Below the pieces are notes generated by a model. That model worked only from the letters and a program-made list of their open reading frames with translations, searched no databases and was not told the origin of the DNA. A stretch of 64,000 bases of DNA from CAVXHQ01 sp963761735 (lineage in GTDB: Bacteria > Pseudomonadota > Alphaproteobacteria > Rhodobacterales > Rhodobacteraceae), in NCBI GenBank assembly GCA_963761735.1, contig CAVXHQ010000005.1, positions 992,001 to 1,056,000 on the forward strand. The letters are read 5' to 3'. Of this stretch, positions 16,721-24,593 are shown piece by piece; position 1 is the first letter of the stretch, and every line of letters begins with the position of its first letter. The translations under genes and the position numbers were made by a program.

Positions 16721-18094
16721 TCAGCAGTTCGGGACGTTGACCGCGAGGCCGCCGAGAGCCGTTTCCTTGTACTTCTCGCTCATGTCGACGCCGGTCTGGC
16801 GCATGGTTTCGATGGCCGCGTCAAGCGGGACGAGGTGGGTGCCGTCGCCGCGCAACGCCAGCGAGGCGGCGGAAACGGCCTTGATCGTGCCCAGCCCGTT
16901 GCGCTCGATGCAGGGCACCTGGACGAGGCCGCGCACCGGATCGCAGGTCATGCCGAGGTGATGTTCGAGGGCGATTTCGGCGGCGTTTTCGATCTGCTCC
17001 GGCGTGCCGCCCATGACGGCGCAGAGGCCCGCCGCGGCCATCGCCGACGCAGAGCCGACCTCGGCCTGACAGCCCGCCTCGGCGCCTGAAATGCTGGCGT
17101 TGTATTTCACCAACCCGCCGATCGCCGCCGCGGTGAGCAGGAAATCGGGGATGCCTTTCGGCGAGGCGCCCGGCACATGATCGAGCCAGTAGCGGAGCGT
17201 CGCGGGCACCACGCCCGCCGCGCCGTTGGTGGGCGCCGTGACGACCTGGCCTCCGGCGGCGTTTTCCTCGTTCACGGCCATCGCATAGGCGCCCATCCAG
17301 TCGTTGATGGTGTGCGGCGCACGCTGGTTCATGCCACGCTCGGCCAGCAGAGCGGTGTGGATGGCGGCGGCGCGACGTTTCACCTTCAGGCCGCCGGGCA
17401 GGATGCCTTCCGCCGCCAATCCACGGTCGATGCAGGCGGTCATCACCTCCCAGATGCGCGCAAGGCCTGCGTCCACGTCGCCGGCAGGGCGGCGCGACAG
17501 CTCGTTGGCGCGTTTCATCTGCGCGATGCTCAGGCCGGTCTTTGCGGCCATCGCCAGCATCTCGGCGGCACTCTTGAACGGATGCGGTACGGGCGGGCCG
17601 TCATCGGTGTCGCGGCCCGCCGCAAGCTCTTCGGCGGTCAGCACGAACCCGCCGCCGACGCTGTAATACGTCATCTGCGTGATCACGTCGCCCTGTGCGT
17701 CGACGGCCTTCAGGATCAGGCCGTTGGCGTGGCCGGGCAGGGGCGGGCCATAGTCGAAGGCAAGGTGGTCGGCGGGATCGAAGGCGAGGACAGGCAGATC
17801 CCCGGGCGCGACGGTGTGGTCGGTGCCGATGCGCGCCAGTTCCGCCTCCGCCCTGGCGGCGTCGTAATCGTCGGCGCGAAACCCCGCGAGCCCGAGGATC
17901 ACCGCGCGGTCGGTTGCATGGCCGACGCCGGTGAATGCGAGACTGCCGTGCAGCGACGCCCGCAGGCCGTGCGCGGCAAAGGGCAGACCCCGCAGATGAT
18001 CGAGGAACCGGGCCGCCGCCACCATCGGGCCGATGGTGTGTGACGACGAGGGGCCGATACCGATCTTGAACATTTCGAACACGGACAGGAACAT
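16721..18094 (-). CDS. sdaA: L-serine ammonia-lyase (iron-sulfur type)
   Basis: This 457-residue single-chain serine deaminase makes pyruvate and ammonia. It begins MFLSVFEMFKIGIGPSSSHTIGP, the beta-domain signature. The alpha domain contains the [4Fe-4S] cysteines within TCDPVRGLVQVPCIERN, plus a cysteine as the very last residue (NVPNC), which in this family reaches back into the active site. The ATG at 18094 has an AGGGAG site 11 bp upstream; a GTG at 18106 sits too close to it. It overlaps the upstream glutathione transferase region only at the spacer and forms a two-gene unit with it. Confidence 0.93.
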   Translation of the reverse strand: MFLSVFEMFKIGIGPSSSHTIGPMVAAARFLDHLRGLPFAAHGLRASLHGSLAFTGVGHATDRAVILGLAGFRADDYDAARAEAELARIGTDHTVAPGDLPVLAFDPADHLAFDYGPPLPGHANGLILKAVDAQGDVITQMTYYSVGGGFVLTAEELAAGRDTDDGPPVPHPFKSAAEMLAMAAKTGLSIAQMKRANELSRRPAGDVDAGLARIWEVMTACIDRGLAAEGILPGGLKVKRRAAAIHTALLAERGMNQRAPHTINDWMGAYAMAVNEENAAGGQVVTAPTNGAAGVVPATLRYWLDHVPGASPKGIPDFLLTAAAIGGLVKYNASISGAEAGCQAEVGSASAMAAAGLCAVMGGTPEQIENAAEIALEHHLGMTCDPVRGLVQVPCIERNGLGTIKAVSAASLALRGDGTHLVPLDAAIETMRQTGVDMSEKYKETALGGLAVNVPNC

Positions 18095-18095
18095 G

Positions 18096-18800
18096 TCAGG
18101 TAGCACTCCCTTCGGGGGGATTGGGCAGGGATGGCAGGGAAAACGGGGTGTTGCACATGCCTTCGGCGGCGCAGGCCGCGCGCGCCCAGGGCGTCCGTTC
18201 TGTCACTTTTGCAATCTGGTGCAGATGCGGCCAGCGCGAAAGATCGAACCGATCGGTGGCACCGGTGCCGTACAGGGCGGGCCAGCGCAGCATCGGGCAC
18301 AGATAGCAGACCGGGGCGGTCGGCGCACCGGGGCGCAACACCTCCGCCTCGGTCGCGGCGAAACCCTCGAGACGGTCGAAATGTCCTGTGAGGCACATCT
18401 GTGTCTTTTCCAGAAACGCAGGAACGCCGTTGGCGGGGACATGGACGTGCGGATAGAACAGCATCCGCAGCGTCGGATGCAGCGTATTGGACAGCCAGAA
18501 AAGCCAGGCCAGCGCCGCGCCGCGCGCAGATGTGCCGGGGGCGGGCATCAGACCCTCTCCACCGGGCCGTTCCGACAGCCACAGCAGGATCGCCGCGGTT
18601 TCGAAAACCGGACCGTCCGGTGTTTCGAGCGCGGGGATCAGGCCGTGCGGATTGATCGCCTTGTACGGTGCCCCGTCCTGCGCGCGTACCGACCTGTCGA
18701 CCAGCGCCGTCGCGTAGGCCATGCCGGTGGCCTCGAGGGCAAGCCGCACGCACAGCGAGGCGTTGTCCGGGGCGTAATGCAGGCGCAGGGGTGCTGTCAT
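18096..18800 (-). CDS. glutathione S-transferase family protein
   Basis: This 234-residue protein has an N-terminal thioredoxin-like GST domain (LRLHYAPDNASLCVRLALEA, then NPHGLIPALE and ETAAILLWLSE, the glutathione-binding Glu-Thr/Ala loop) and an all-helical C-terminal domain. The N-terminal SLCVR contains a Ser and Cys where catalytic residues sit in beta/omega-like classes. The substrate is unknown. It ends next to the sdaA start and is probably cotranscribed with it. Confidence 0.85.
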   Translation of the reverse strand: MTAPLRLHYAPDNASLCVRLALEATGMAYATALVDRSVRAQDGAPYKAINPHGLIPALETPDGPVFETAAILLWLSERPGGEGLMPAPGTSARGAALAWLFWLSNTLHPTLRMLFYPHVHVPANGVPAFLEKTQMCLTGHFDRLEGFAATEAEVLRPGAPTAPVCYLCPMLRWPALYGTGATDRFDLSRWPHLHQIAKVTERTPWARAACAAEGMCNTPFSLPSLPNPPEGSAT

Positions 18801-19031
18801 GCGCCCTTATCGCAGGGGCGGAGCGCCGGGCAAAGCCGCAAAGCGACACCCCGGCCCCCACTGCCGCCACGCCGCCGCCAGCGGTGCGTGGGGGCAGGCG
18901 GGCCACCGGTCGGACGACAGACAGCGCGCCTTTCATCCGGATCGGGGCCGTTTCACCCTCGCCCCCGCCCGCGCCGCCGCCTATAACGGCTGCCGATAAC
19001 ATACGCGAACACGCGCTACGGGAGGCATCAG

Positions 19032-19820
19032 GTGAGCTCGGAATTATCCCCCATCGACAAGGCCAAGTTCGTGGCCGCCAAACGCGCCACCAAATATATC
19101 GAGAGCGGCATGCGCGTCGGCCTCGGGACCGGGTCCACCGCGGCCTGGCTGGTGCGCTGTCTGGGCGAGATGGTGCGCGACGAGGGCCTCAAGATTACCG
19201 GCGTGCCCACCAGCGTCCGTACGGCGGAACTGGCGCGCGACGTCGGCATCCCGGTCACCTCGCTGGACGAGGCCAAATGGCTCGACGTGACGATCGACGG
19301 GGCGGATGAATACGATCCGAACCTGAACCTGATCAAAGGCGCGGGCGGCGCGCTGTTGCAGGAAAAGATCGTCGCCACGGCGAGCGACCTGATGGTGGTC
19401 ATTGCCGATATCTCCAAACAGGTCGAGACGCTGGGCGCGTTCCCCCTGCCGGTCGAGGTGGTGCCGTTCGGCTGGCAGACGACCCGGACGCTGATCGAGG
19501 AGACGCTGATCGGGATGGACGTGCTGGGCCGCACGACGTCGCTTCGGATGTCCGGCGACCGCGCCTATGTCACGGACGAGGGCAACCACATCCTCGATCT
19601 GCACCTGAACCGGATCGGCAATGCGCGGCAATTGTCGCTGGTGCTGAACCAGATCCCCGGCGTGGTCGAGAACGGGCTGTTCCTCGATATCTGCGACGCG
19701 GTGGTGATTGGCTACGGCGACGGGCGGGTCGAGGTGCGCGACATCAACAAGGGCACGAGCGAGGAAGAGAAATTCGACTTTCTGGACGACGACAACCTGT
19801 TCCGGGATCTGGCGGAGTGA
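19032..19820 (+). CDS. rpiA: ribose-5-phosphate isomerase A
   Basis: This 262-residue enzyme interconverts ribose-5-phosphate and ribulose-5-phosphate. Motifs are VGLGTGSTAAW (phosphate loop), TIDGADEYDPNLNLIKGAGGALLQEK (catalytic Asp/Glu/Lys set) and a C-terminal TDEGNHILDL. The start is a GTG seven bases after a GGAGG ribosome site at 19021-19025. It is followed with a 4-bp overlap by a small secreted-protein gene and then gor. Confidence 0.95.
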   Translation: MSSELSPIDKAKFVAAKRATKYIESGMRVGLGTGSTAAWLVRCLGEMVRDEGLKITGVPTSVRTAELARDVGIPVTSLDEAKWLDVTIDGADEYDPNLNLIKGAGGALLQEKIVATASDLMVVIADISKQVETLGAFPLPVEVVPFGWQTTRTLIEETLIGMDVLGRTTSLRMSGDRAYVTDEGNHILDLHLNRIGNARQLSLVLNQIPGVVENGLFLDICDAVVIGYGDGRVEVRDINKGTSEEEKFDFLDDDNLFRDLAE

Positions 19821-20242
19821 CGCGGGCGCTGTCTCACCCGGCGGCCGCATGTCGGCGCGCGGTCGCGGCGCTGTTGCTGACGGCGGGCACCGCCGCCGCC
19901 CAGACCGGATGCAACGACACCATCGTCACGGTCACCGACTGGTCGATATCGGCCATCGACGACCGAACCAACCTGCTTGAAACGACGCTGATCCTGACAT
20001 CCGGCAGTCCGGTCCGCCTGATCGACGGATCGGTCCGGTTTCGCGATGTTCTTGGCGGCAGCATCGCGTCCTTCGCGATCGATCGCGATACCCGGCTGAT
20101 CCCCGATGTGCCGGTCGTCCAGAGCGGCCGGTGGGGGCCGTCCACCTTCGAGCGGCTGCTCGATCTCAACCCCGCCGATGTAGTGGTCACGGTCTGCGTT
20201 CGCGGTATCGTGCGCGACGACGGCGAGGTCGTGGAATACTGA
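19817..20242 (+). CDS. small predicted secreted protein, unknown
   Basis: This 141-residue protein has an N-terminal hydrophobic signal (AAACRRAVAALLLTAGTAAAQ) with likely cleavage near AAAQT. The mature part is beta-rich, with two cysteines (GCNDT and VTVCVRG) that could form a disulfide. The GTG start overlaps the rpiA stop as GTGA, indicating coupled translation. I do not recognise the family; rpiA-adjacent small periplasmic proteins of this type occur in Rhodobacterales. Confidence 0.7.
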   Translation: MTRALSHPAAACRRAVAALLLTAGTAAAQTGCNDTIVTVTDWSISAIDDRTNLLETTLILTSGSPVRLIDGSVRFRDVLGGSIASFAIDRDTRLIPDVPVVQSGRWGPSTFERLLDLNPADVVVTVCVRGIVRDDGEVVEY

Positions 20243-20334
20243 TCGCGCGGACCGCCCGGGCAGGCGGCGTTCCGGTTGTGCCCCGCGCGCTGGGCCCCTA
20301 ACTAGGGCCTGTAACAGCGAACGGGGACCGCGCC

Positions 20335-21798
20335 ATGACATTCGACTATGATCTTTTCGTCATCGGTGGCGGATCCGGCGGCGTGCGTGCCGCCCGCGTG
20401 TCGGCGGCGACGGGGGCAAGGGTGGCCCTGGCCGAGGACAGCCGCCTGGGCGGCACCTGCGTCATCCGGGGCTGCGTGCCGAAAAAGCTGATGGTCTTCG
20501 CATCCGGCTACCGTGCGATCTTCGGCGAGGCGCGCGCCTATGGCTGGGATCTTCCCGAGGGTCTCGAGGACCGGTTTCGGTGGGGGCCGTTCGCCGCGAA
20601 GATGAACGACGGCTTCGACCGGCTCGAAGGGGTGTACCGCAAGATGCTCGTGGGGTCCGGCGTCGAGATTTTCGACCAGCGGGCCAAGCTGTCGGATCCG
20701 CACACGATCGAGCTTGCGGACGGCAAGACGGTGACGGCAAAGCACATCCTGATCGCTGTCGGCGGCCATCCGGTGCGCCCCGACAGGCCGGGCGCGGAAC
20801 TGGGGATGGTGTCGGACGACATCTTTCACATGGAGAACCTGCCCGAGAGCGTGCTGATCGTCGGCGGCGGCTATATCGCCTGCGAATTCGCCTGCATCCT
20901 GACGGGCATGGGCGTGAAGGTGACGCAATATTATCGCGGTGCGCAAGTGCTGCGCGGGTTCGACGACGAGGCACGCGGCCTGATTGCCGAGGCGATGAAG
21001 GAACAAGGCGTGGATCTGCATGTCGGCACCGATATCGTCGAGATGATGGACGCCGAGACCGCAGAGGCGGACCCCGATGCGCGGATGGGCCGCGGCACGG
21101 ACAGCGACGCCGCAGGTGCGGCCCAAAGGGACACGACGAAAATGCCCGCAGCGCCCGGCCGGGTCTGGATCAAGGCGACCAACGGCCACGAAGGCGCATT
21201 CGACCGGGTTCTGTTCGCCACGGGACGTGCGCCCAATACCCGTGATCTGGGCCTGGAAGAGGCCGGAATAGAGCTTGGCCGCAAAGGCGAGATCCTCGTG
21301 GATGAATTTTCGCAGACCGGCGTGCCGTCGGTCTATGCCATCGGCGACGCGACAAACCGGGTCAATCTGACGCCGGTGGCGATCCGCGAAGGCATGGCAT
21401 TCGTCGAAACCGTTTTCAAAGGCAATCCGACGCCCGTGGATCACGACCTGATCCCCTCGGCGATCTTTACGCAGCCCGAGATGGGCACCGTCGGCATGAC
21501 CGAAGAGGCCGCGCGCGACGCAGGCGAGATCGATGTCTACTGCACCTCGTTCCGGCCGATGCAGTCCGCCTTTGCGGGTAAATCCGCACGGGTGCTGATG
21601 AAACTTGTCGTCAGCAAGGAAAGCCGGGTCGTTCTGGGGTGTCATATCGTCGCCCCGCAGGCGGGCGAGATGATCCAGCTGGCCGGGATTGCCGTGAAGA
21701 TGGGCGCGACGAAAGAGGATTTCGACCGCACCGTGGCAGTGCATCCGACGATGTCGGAGGAACTTGTGACGATGAAAACCCCGACCCGCAGCTCGTAA
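20335..21798 (+). CDS. gor: glutathione-disulfide reductase with an extra loop
   Basis: This FAD/NADPH flavoenzyme reduces oxidised glutathione. FAD-binding GGGSGGVRAAR lies at the N terminus, the redox-active GGTCVIRGCVPKKL has Cys42 and Cys47, the NADPH Rossmann region is IVGGGYIACEFA, and the C-terminal interface motif is HPTMSEE with the catalytic His. At 487 residues it is about 35 longer than usual. The excess is an Asp/Ala/Gly/Thr-rich insertion at residues 239-276 (around AEADPDARMGRGTDSD) in the NADPH domain. The neighbour upstream is rpiA, a pentose pathway gene. Confidence 0.93.
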   Translation: MTFDYDLFVIGGGSGGVRAARVSAATGARVALAEDSRLGGTCVIRGCVPKKLMVFASGYRAIFGEARAYGWDLPEGLEDRFRWGPFAAKMNDGFDRLEGVYRKMLVGSGVEIFDQRAKLSDPHTIELADGKTVTAKHILIAVGGHPVRPDRPGAELGMVSDDIFHMENLPESVLIVGGGYIACEFACILTGMGVKVTQYYRGAQVLRGFDDEARGLIAEAMKEQGVDLHVGTDIVEMMDAETAEADPDARMGRGTDSDAAGAAQRDTTKMPAAPGRVWIKATNGHEGAFDRVLFATGRAPNTRDLGLEEAGIELGRKGEILVDEFSQTGVPSVYAIGDATNRVNLTPVAIREGMAFVETVFKGNPTPVDHDLIPSAIFTQPEMGTVGMTEEAARDAGEIDVYCTSFRPMQSAFAGKSARVLMKLVVSKESRVVLGCHIVAPQAGEMIQLAGIAVKMGATKEDFDRTVAVHPTMSEELVTMKTPTRSS

Positions 21799-21943
21799 CC
21801 GGCGGCGAACGGGGCCACACCCGCCACACTGCGGCACCTTCACGGGTTGAAACTCGGGCGTAAACACACAATTAAGATCCTAACCGGCGCGGCACCCTGG
21901 CACGAGGGGTGGATGCGCCTAAACGAGAGGGAATGAACAGCGC

Positions 21944-23221
21944 ATGGCTGGCAACAACGGTGGCCCCTGGGGCGGCGGCGGCGGGCGTGGCCCGGGCGAC
22001 AACGACGGCGATCAACCGAACGGCGGCCTGAATGGCGGCCCGAACGGCGGGCGCAAACCACCGCGCCGGCCCGGCGAGGGACCGCAGATCCCCGAGATCG
22101 ACGATCTGGTCAACCGGGGCCGCGAGCAGTTGCGGGTTCTGATGGGCGGCGGTCGCGGATCGAATGGCGGCGGTGACGGCGGCGACGGCTTCAAGCTGAC
22201 CCGCGGCACCGTCGGTATCGCCGTTCTGGCCGCCGCGGGCCTCTGGGCGTTCAATTCGTTCTATACCGTCGGCCCAGACGAGCAATCGGTCGAACTTTTC
22301 CTCGGCTCCTACTCCTCGACCGGCAACCCGGGTCTGAATTTCGCGCTGTGGCCCGTCACCACCTATGACGTCGTCAACGTCACCGCAGAGCGGACGGCCC
22401 GCATCGGTTCGTCCAACAACAGCCGGACGGACGACGGCCTGATGCTCACGACGGACGCCAATATCGTCGATATCGGCTTTCAGGTGGTGTGGACGGTGAA
22501 CGACCCGGCCAAGCTGCTGTTCAACATCGCCGACCCCGAGCAGACGGTGCAGTCGGTCTCGGAATCCACCATGCGCGAGGTTATCGCGGCCTCGACCCTC
22601 GCCCCGATCCTGAACCGCGACCGTGGCCTGATCGCCGATACGGTGCAGGCCAGCATTCAGGCCACGCTTGACGAATATGAGGCGGGCATCACCATCGTCC
22701 GGGTCAACCTGGAACGCGCGGATCCGCCGCAAAGTGTCATTGACGCGTTCCGCGCGGTGCAGGCCGCCGAGCAGACCCGCGACCGTCTGCAGCGCGAGGC
22801 CGACACCTATGCAAACCGCGAACTGGCACGTGCCCGCGGCGAGGCGGCACAGGTCCTCGAGGCGGCGGAAGGCTACCGTGCCGAGCTGACCAACTTTGCC
22901 CTCGGTCAGGCCAGCCGGTTCACCGCCGTTCTGGCGGAATACCAGAACTCCGAGGAGGTGACGCGCCAGCGGATATACCTCGACACGATGGCGGGCATCT
23001 TTGCCGAGGTCGACAAGATCATCCTCGATCCCGCGATCCTCGGCAGCGGCGACGGCGGCGGGCAGGGCGTGATCCCGTTCCTGCCGCTCAACGATCTGAT
23101 GCAGAGCGGCACCGGTTCCGTTCAGGGCCAGCCCTCGGGGCCCGCGCGTCCCGGTGCGCAGGCACAGCCGCGGCCACCGATCCAGATCCAGACGACGACG
23201 CAACCGACGGCAGGGAACTAG
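21944..23221 (+). CDS. hflK: FtsH-protease modulator HflK
   Basis: This 425-residue SPFH/prohibitin-family protein sits in the inner membrane with its bulk in the periplasm. It opens with a Gly/Asn/Pro-rich cytoplasmic stretch (residues 1-75), then a membrane span (GTVGIAVLAAAGLWAFNSF), the SPFH domain with TVGPDEQSVELFLG, and a coiled helical region rich in AEQTRDRLQREAD. The C-terminal 45 residues are Pro/Gln-rich. Together with HflC, three bases downstream, it forms the cage that restrains FtsH. Confidence 0.95.
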   Translation: MAGNNGGPWGGGGGRGPGDNDGDQPNGGLNGGPNGGRKPPRRPGEGPQIPEIDDLVNRGREQLRVLMGGGRGSNGGGDGGDGFKLTRGTVGIAVLAAAGLWAFNSFYTVGPDEQSVELFLGSYSSTGNPGLNFALWPVTTYDVVNVTAERTARIGSSNNSRTDDGLMLTTDANIVDIGFQVVWTVNDPAKLLFNIADPEQTVQSVSESTMREVIAASTLAPILNRDRGLIADTVQASIQATLDEYEAGITIVRVNLERADPPQSVIDAFRAVQAAEQTRDRLQREADTYANRELARARGEAAQVLEAAEGYRAELTNFALGQASRFTAVLAEYQNSEEVTRQRIYLDTMAGIFAEVDKIILDPAILGSGDGGGQGVIPFLPLNDLMQSGTGSVQGQPSGPARPGAQAQPRPPIQIQTTTQPTAGN

Positions 23222-23224
23222 GCC

Positions 23225-24142
23225 ATGAACAAGTCAGCATACCTTATTCCCGCCCTCGTCGTGGTCATCTTCGGCCTGTATAATTCGATCTATGTGGTCG
23301 ACGAGCGTGAAAAGGCGCTGGTCCTGCAATTCGGTCAGATCCGGCAGGTTCAGGAAGAACCCGGCATCGGTTTCATGATCCCGTTCATTCAGGAGGTTGC
23401 GAAATACGACGACCGTATCCTGAGCCTCGACACCGAAGAGATCGAGGTGACGCCCTCGGACGACCGGCGTCTCGTCGTGGATGCCTTTGCGCGCTACCGG
23501 ATCGCCAACGTGACACTGTTCCGTCAGGCCGTCGGTGCGGGCGGTGTCCGCACCGCCGAGGACCGGCTGTCGTCGATCCTGAACGCGCAGATCCGCGAAG
23601 TCCTCGGTGCCGATCAGGTGACGTCGGACACCATCCTGTCGTCCGACCGGCGTCTGTTGATGAACCGGATCCGGGACCAGGCCCGCGCCGAGGCCCTGAC
23701 GCTCGGTCTTGATGTGGTCGATGTGCGCCTGAAGCAGACGAGCCTGCCGACCCAGAACCTCGACGAGACGTTCGCCCGGATGCGCGCCGAGCGGGACCGT
23801 GAGGCCGCGGACGAGATCGCCCGTGGTGAGGAGGCGGCCCTGCGGGTCACCGCCCTTGCCGACCGTACCGCCGTCGAGACCGTTTCGGAGGCCAACCGCG
23901 AGGCGCAGATCATCTACGGTGAGGCGGAAGCCATCGCCAACGCCACCTTTGCCGAGGCCTATGGTGCCGATCTCGAGTTCTTCGAGTTCTACTATTCGCT
24001 GCAGCAATATCAGCGCGCCCTGCAGGGGTCGAATTCGACCTTCGTTCTGACGCCGGACAGCGAATTCTTCGACTACCTCGCCTCGCCACAGGGCCGCCCG
24101 GCGGCACCTGCGGCGACCGGGGCCACCGCCGCGGGCCAGTAG
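23225..24142 (+). CDS. hflC: FtsH-protease modulator HflC
   Basis: This 305-residue SPFH-family partner of HflK has an N-terminal membrane anchor (YLIPALVVVIFGLYNSIYVVDE), the KALVLQFGQIR beta strand and the GIGFMIPFIQEV segment. A coiled region with FARMRAERDREAADEIARGEE is typical of HflC. The C terminus is Ala/Pro-rich. The start lies three bases after the hflK stop, so the two are co-translated, as equimolar assembly requires. Confidence 0.95.
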   Translation: MNKSAYLIPALVVVIFGLYNSIYVVDEREKALVLQFGQIRQVQEEPGIGFMIPFIQEVAKYDDRILSLDTEEIEVTPSDDRRLVVDAFARYRIANVTLFRQAVGAGGVRTAEDRLSSILNAQIREVLGADQVTSDTILSSDRRLLMNRIRDQARAEALTLGLDVVDVRLKQTSLPTQNLDETFARMRAERDREAADEIARGEEAALRVTALADRTAVETVSEANREAQIIYGEAEAIANATFAEAYGADLEFFEFYYSLQQYQRALQGSNSTFVLTPDSEFFDYLASPQGRPAAPAATGATAAGQ

Positions 24143-24161
24143 CCGCGGGCGGTCTGCAACT

Positions 24162-24356
24162 ATGCCGACGATCCTTCTTGCCCTCGGTCTCCTTTTGGTG
24201 GCCGAGGGTCTTTTGTGGGCGCTGGCGCCTCATCTGATCGAGGATATGCTCGCCGCTTTGCGCGCTCTCACCGTCGAGCAGCGCAGGATCGCCGGTCTGG
24301 CGGCGCTGTGCGTCGGCGTGGCGCTCGTCTGGGGTGCCAAGGCGCTGGGCGCCTGA
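24162..24356 (+). CDS. DUF2065-family small membrane protein
   Basis: This 64-residue protein has two membrane spans (TILLALGLLLVAEGLLWALAP and IAGLAALCVGVALVWGAKALGA) separated by a short LTVEQRR turn. It is the DUF2065/YjeT type gene commonly found right after hflC; its function is unknown. It starts 19 bp after hflC on the same strand, third gene of that operon. Confidence 0.82.
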   Translation: MPTILLALGLLLVAEGLLWALAPHLIEDMLAALRALTVEQRRIAGLAALCVGVALVWGAKALGA

Positions 24357-24523
24357 CGGGGCCCGGCACGGCGGCCACATTGCTCGGAAAATGCATCGAA
24401 ATTACCGGCGACGCGGGTCTCGACGCTTGACGCGCGTCGGCGCATGCGGTTTTTCTGCGCCACAAGGGCATGTCCGCGCGGTGAATGACGCGGCACCAAC
24501 GACCCGGGCAGCACGATATTGCA

Positions 24524-24543
24524 GCGCCCTTCGGGGCGTTTGA
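24524..24543 (+). terminator. weak intrinsic terminator after the hfl operon
   Basis: A five-pair CGCCC/GGGCG stem with a TTCG tetraloop is followed by only three T. The stem is short, so termination may be partial. Confidence 0.4.
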
Positions 24544-24550
24544 CAAGGCG

Positions 24551-24569
24551 TCCGGACGACCCGTCCGGA
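24551..24569 (+). promoter_or_regulatory. inverted repeat just upstream of the CxxC-repeat gene
   Basis: Perfect arms TCCGGAC and GTCCGGA flank a five-base centre, 25 bp before the start codon and directly before the AAAGGAA ribosome site. It could be an operator or a leader hairpin affecting translation; no protein is known to bind it. Confidence 0.4.
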
Positions 24570-24593
24570 TACCGCTGTAAAGGAACCGGGCCG

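Noticed and set aside
24357..24593. Possible small gene between DUF2065 and the CxxC-repeat gene
   Set aside because: No good start or conserved peptide; the stretch holds a hairpin and an inverted repeat instead.
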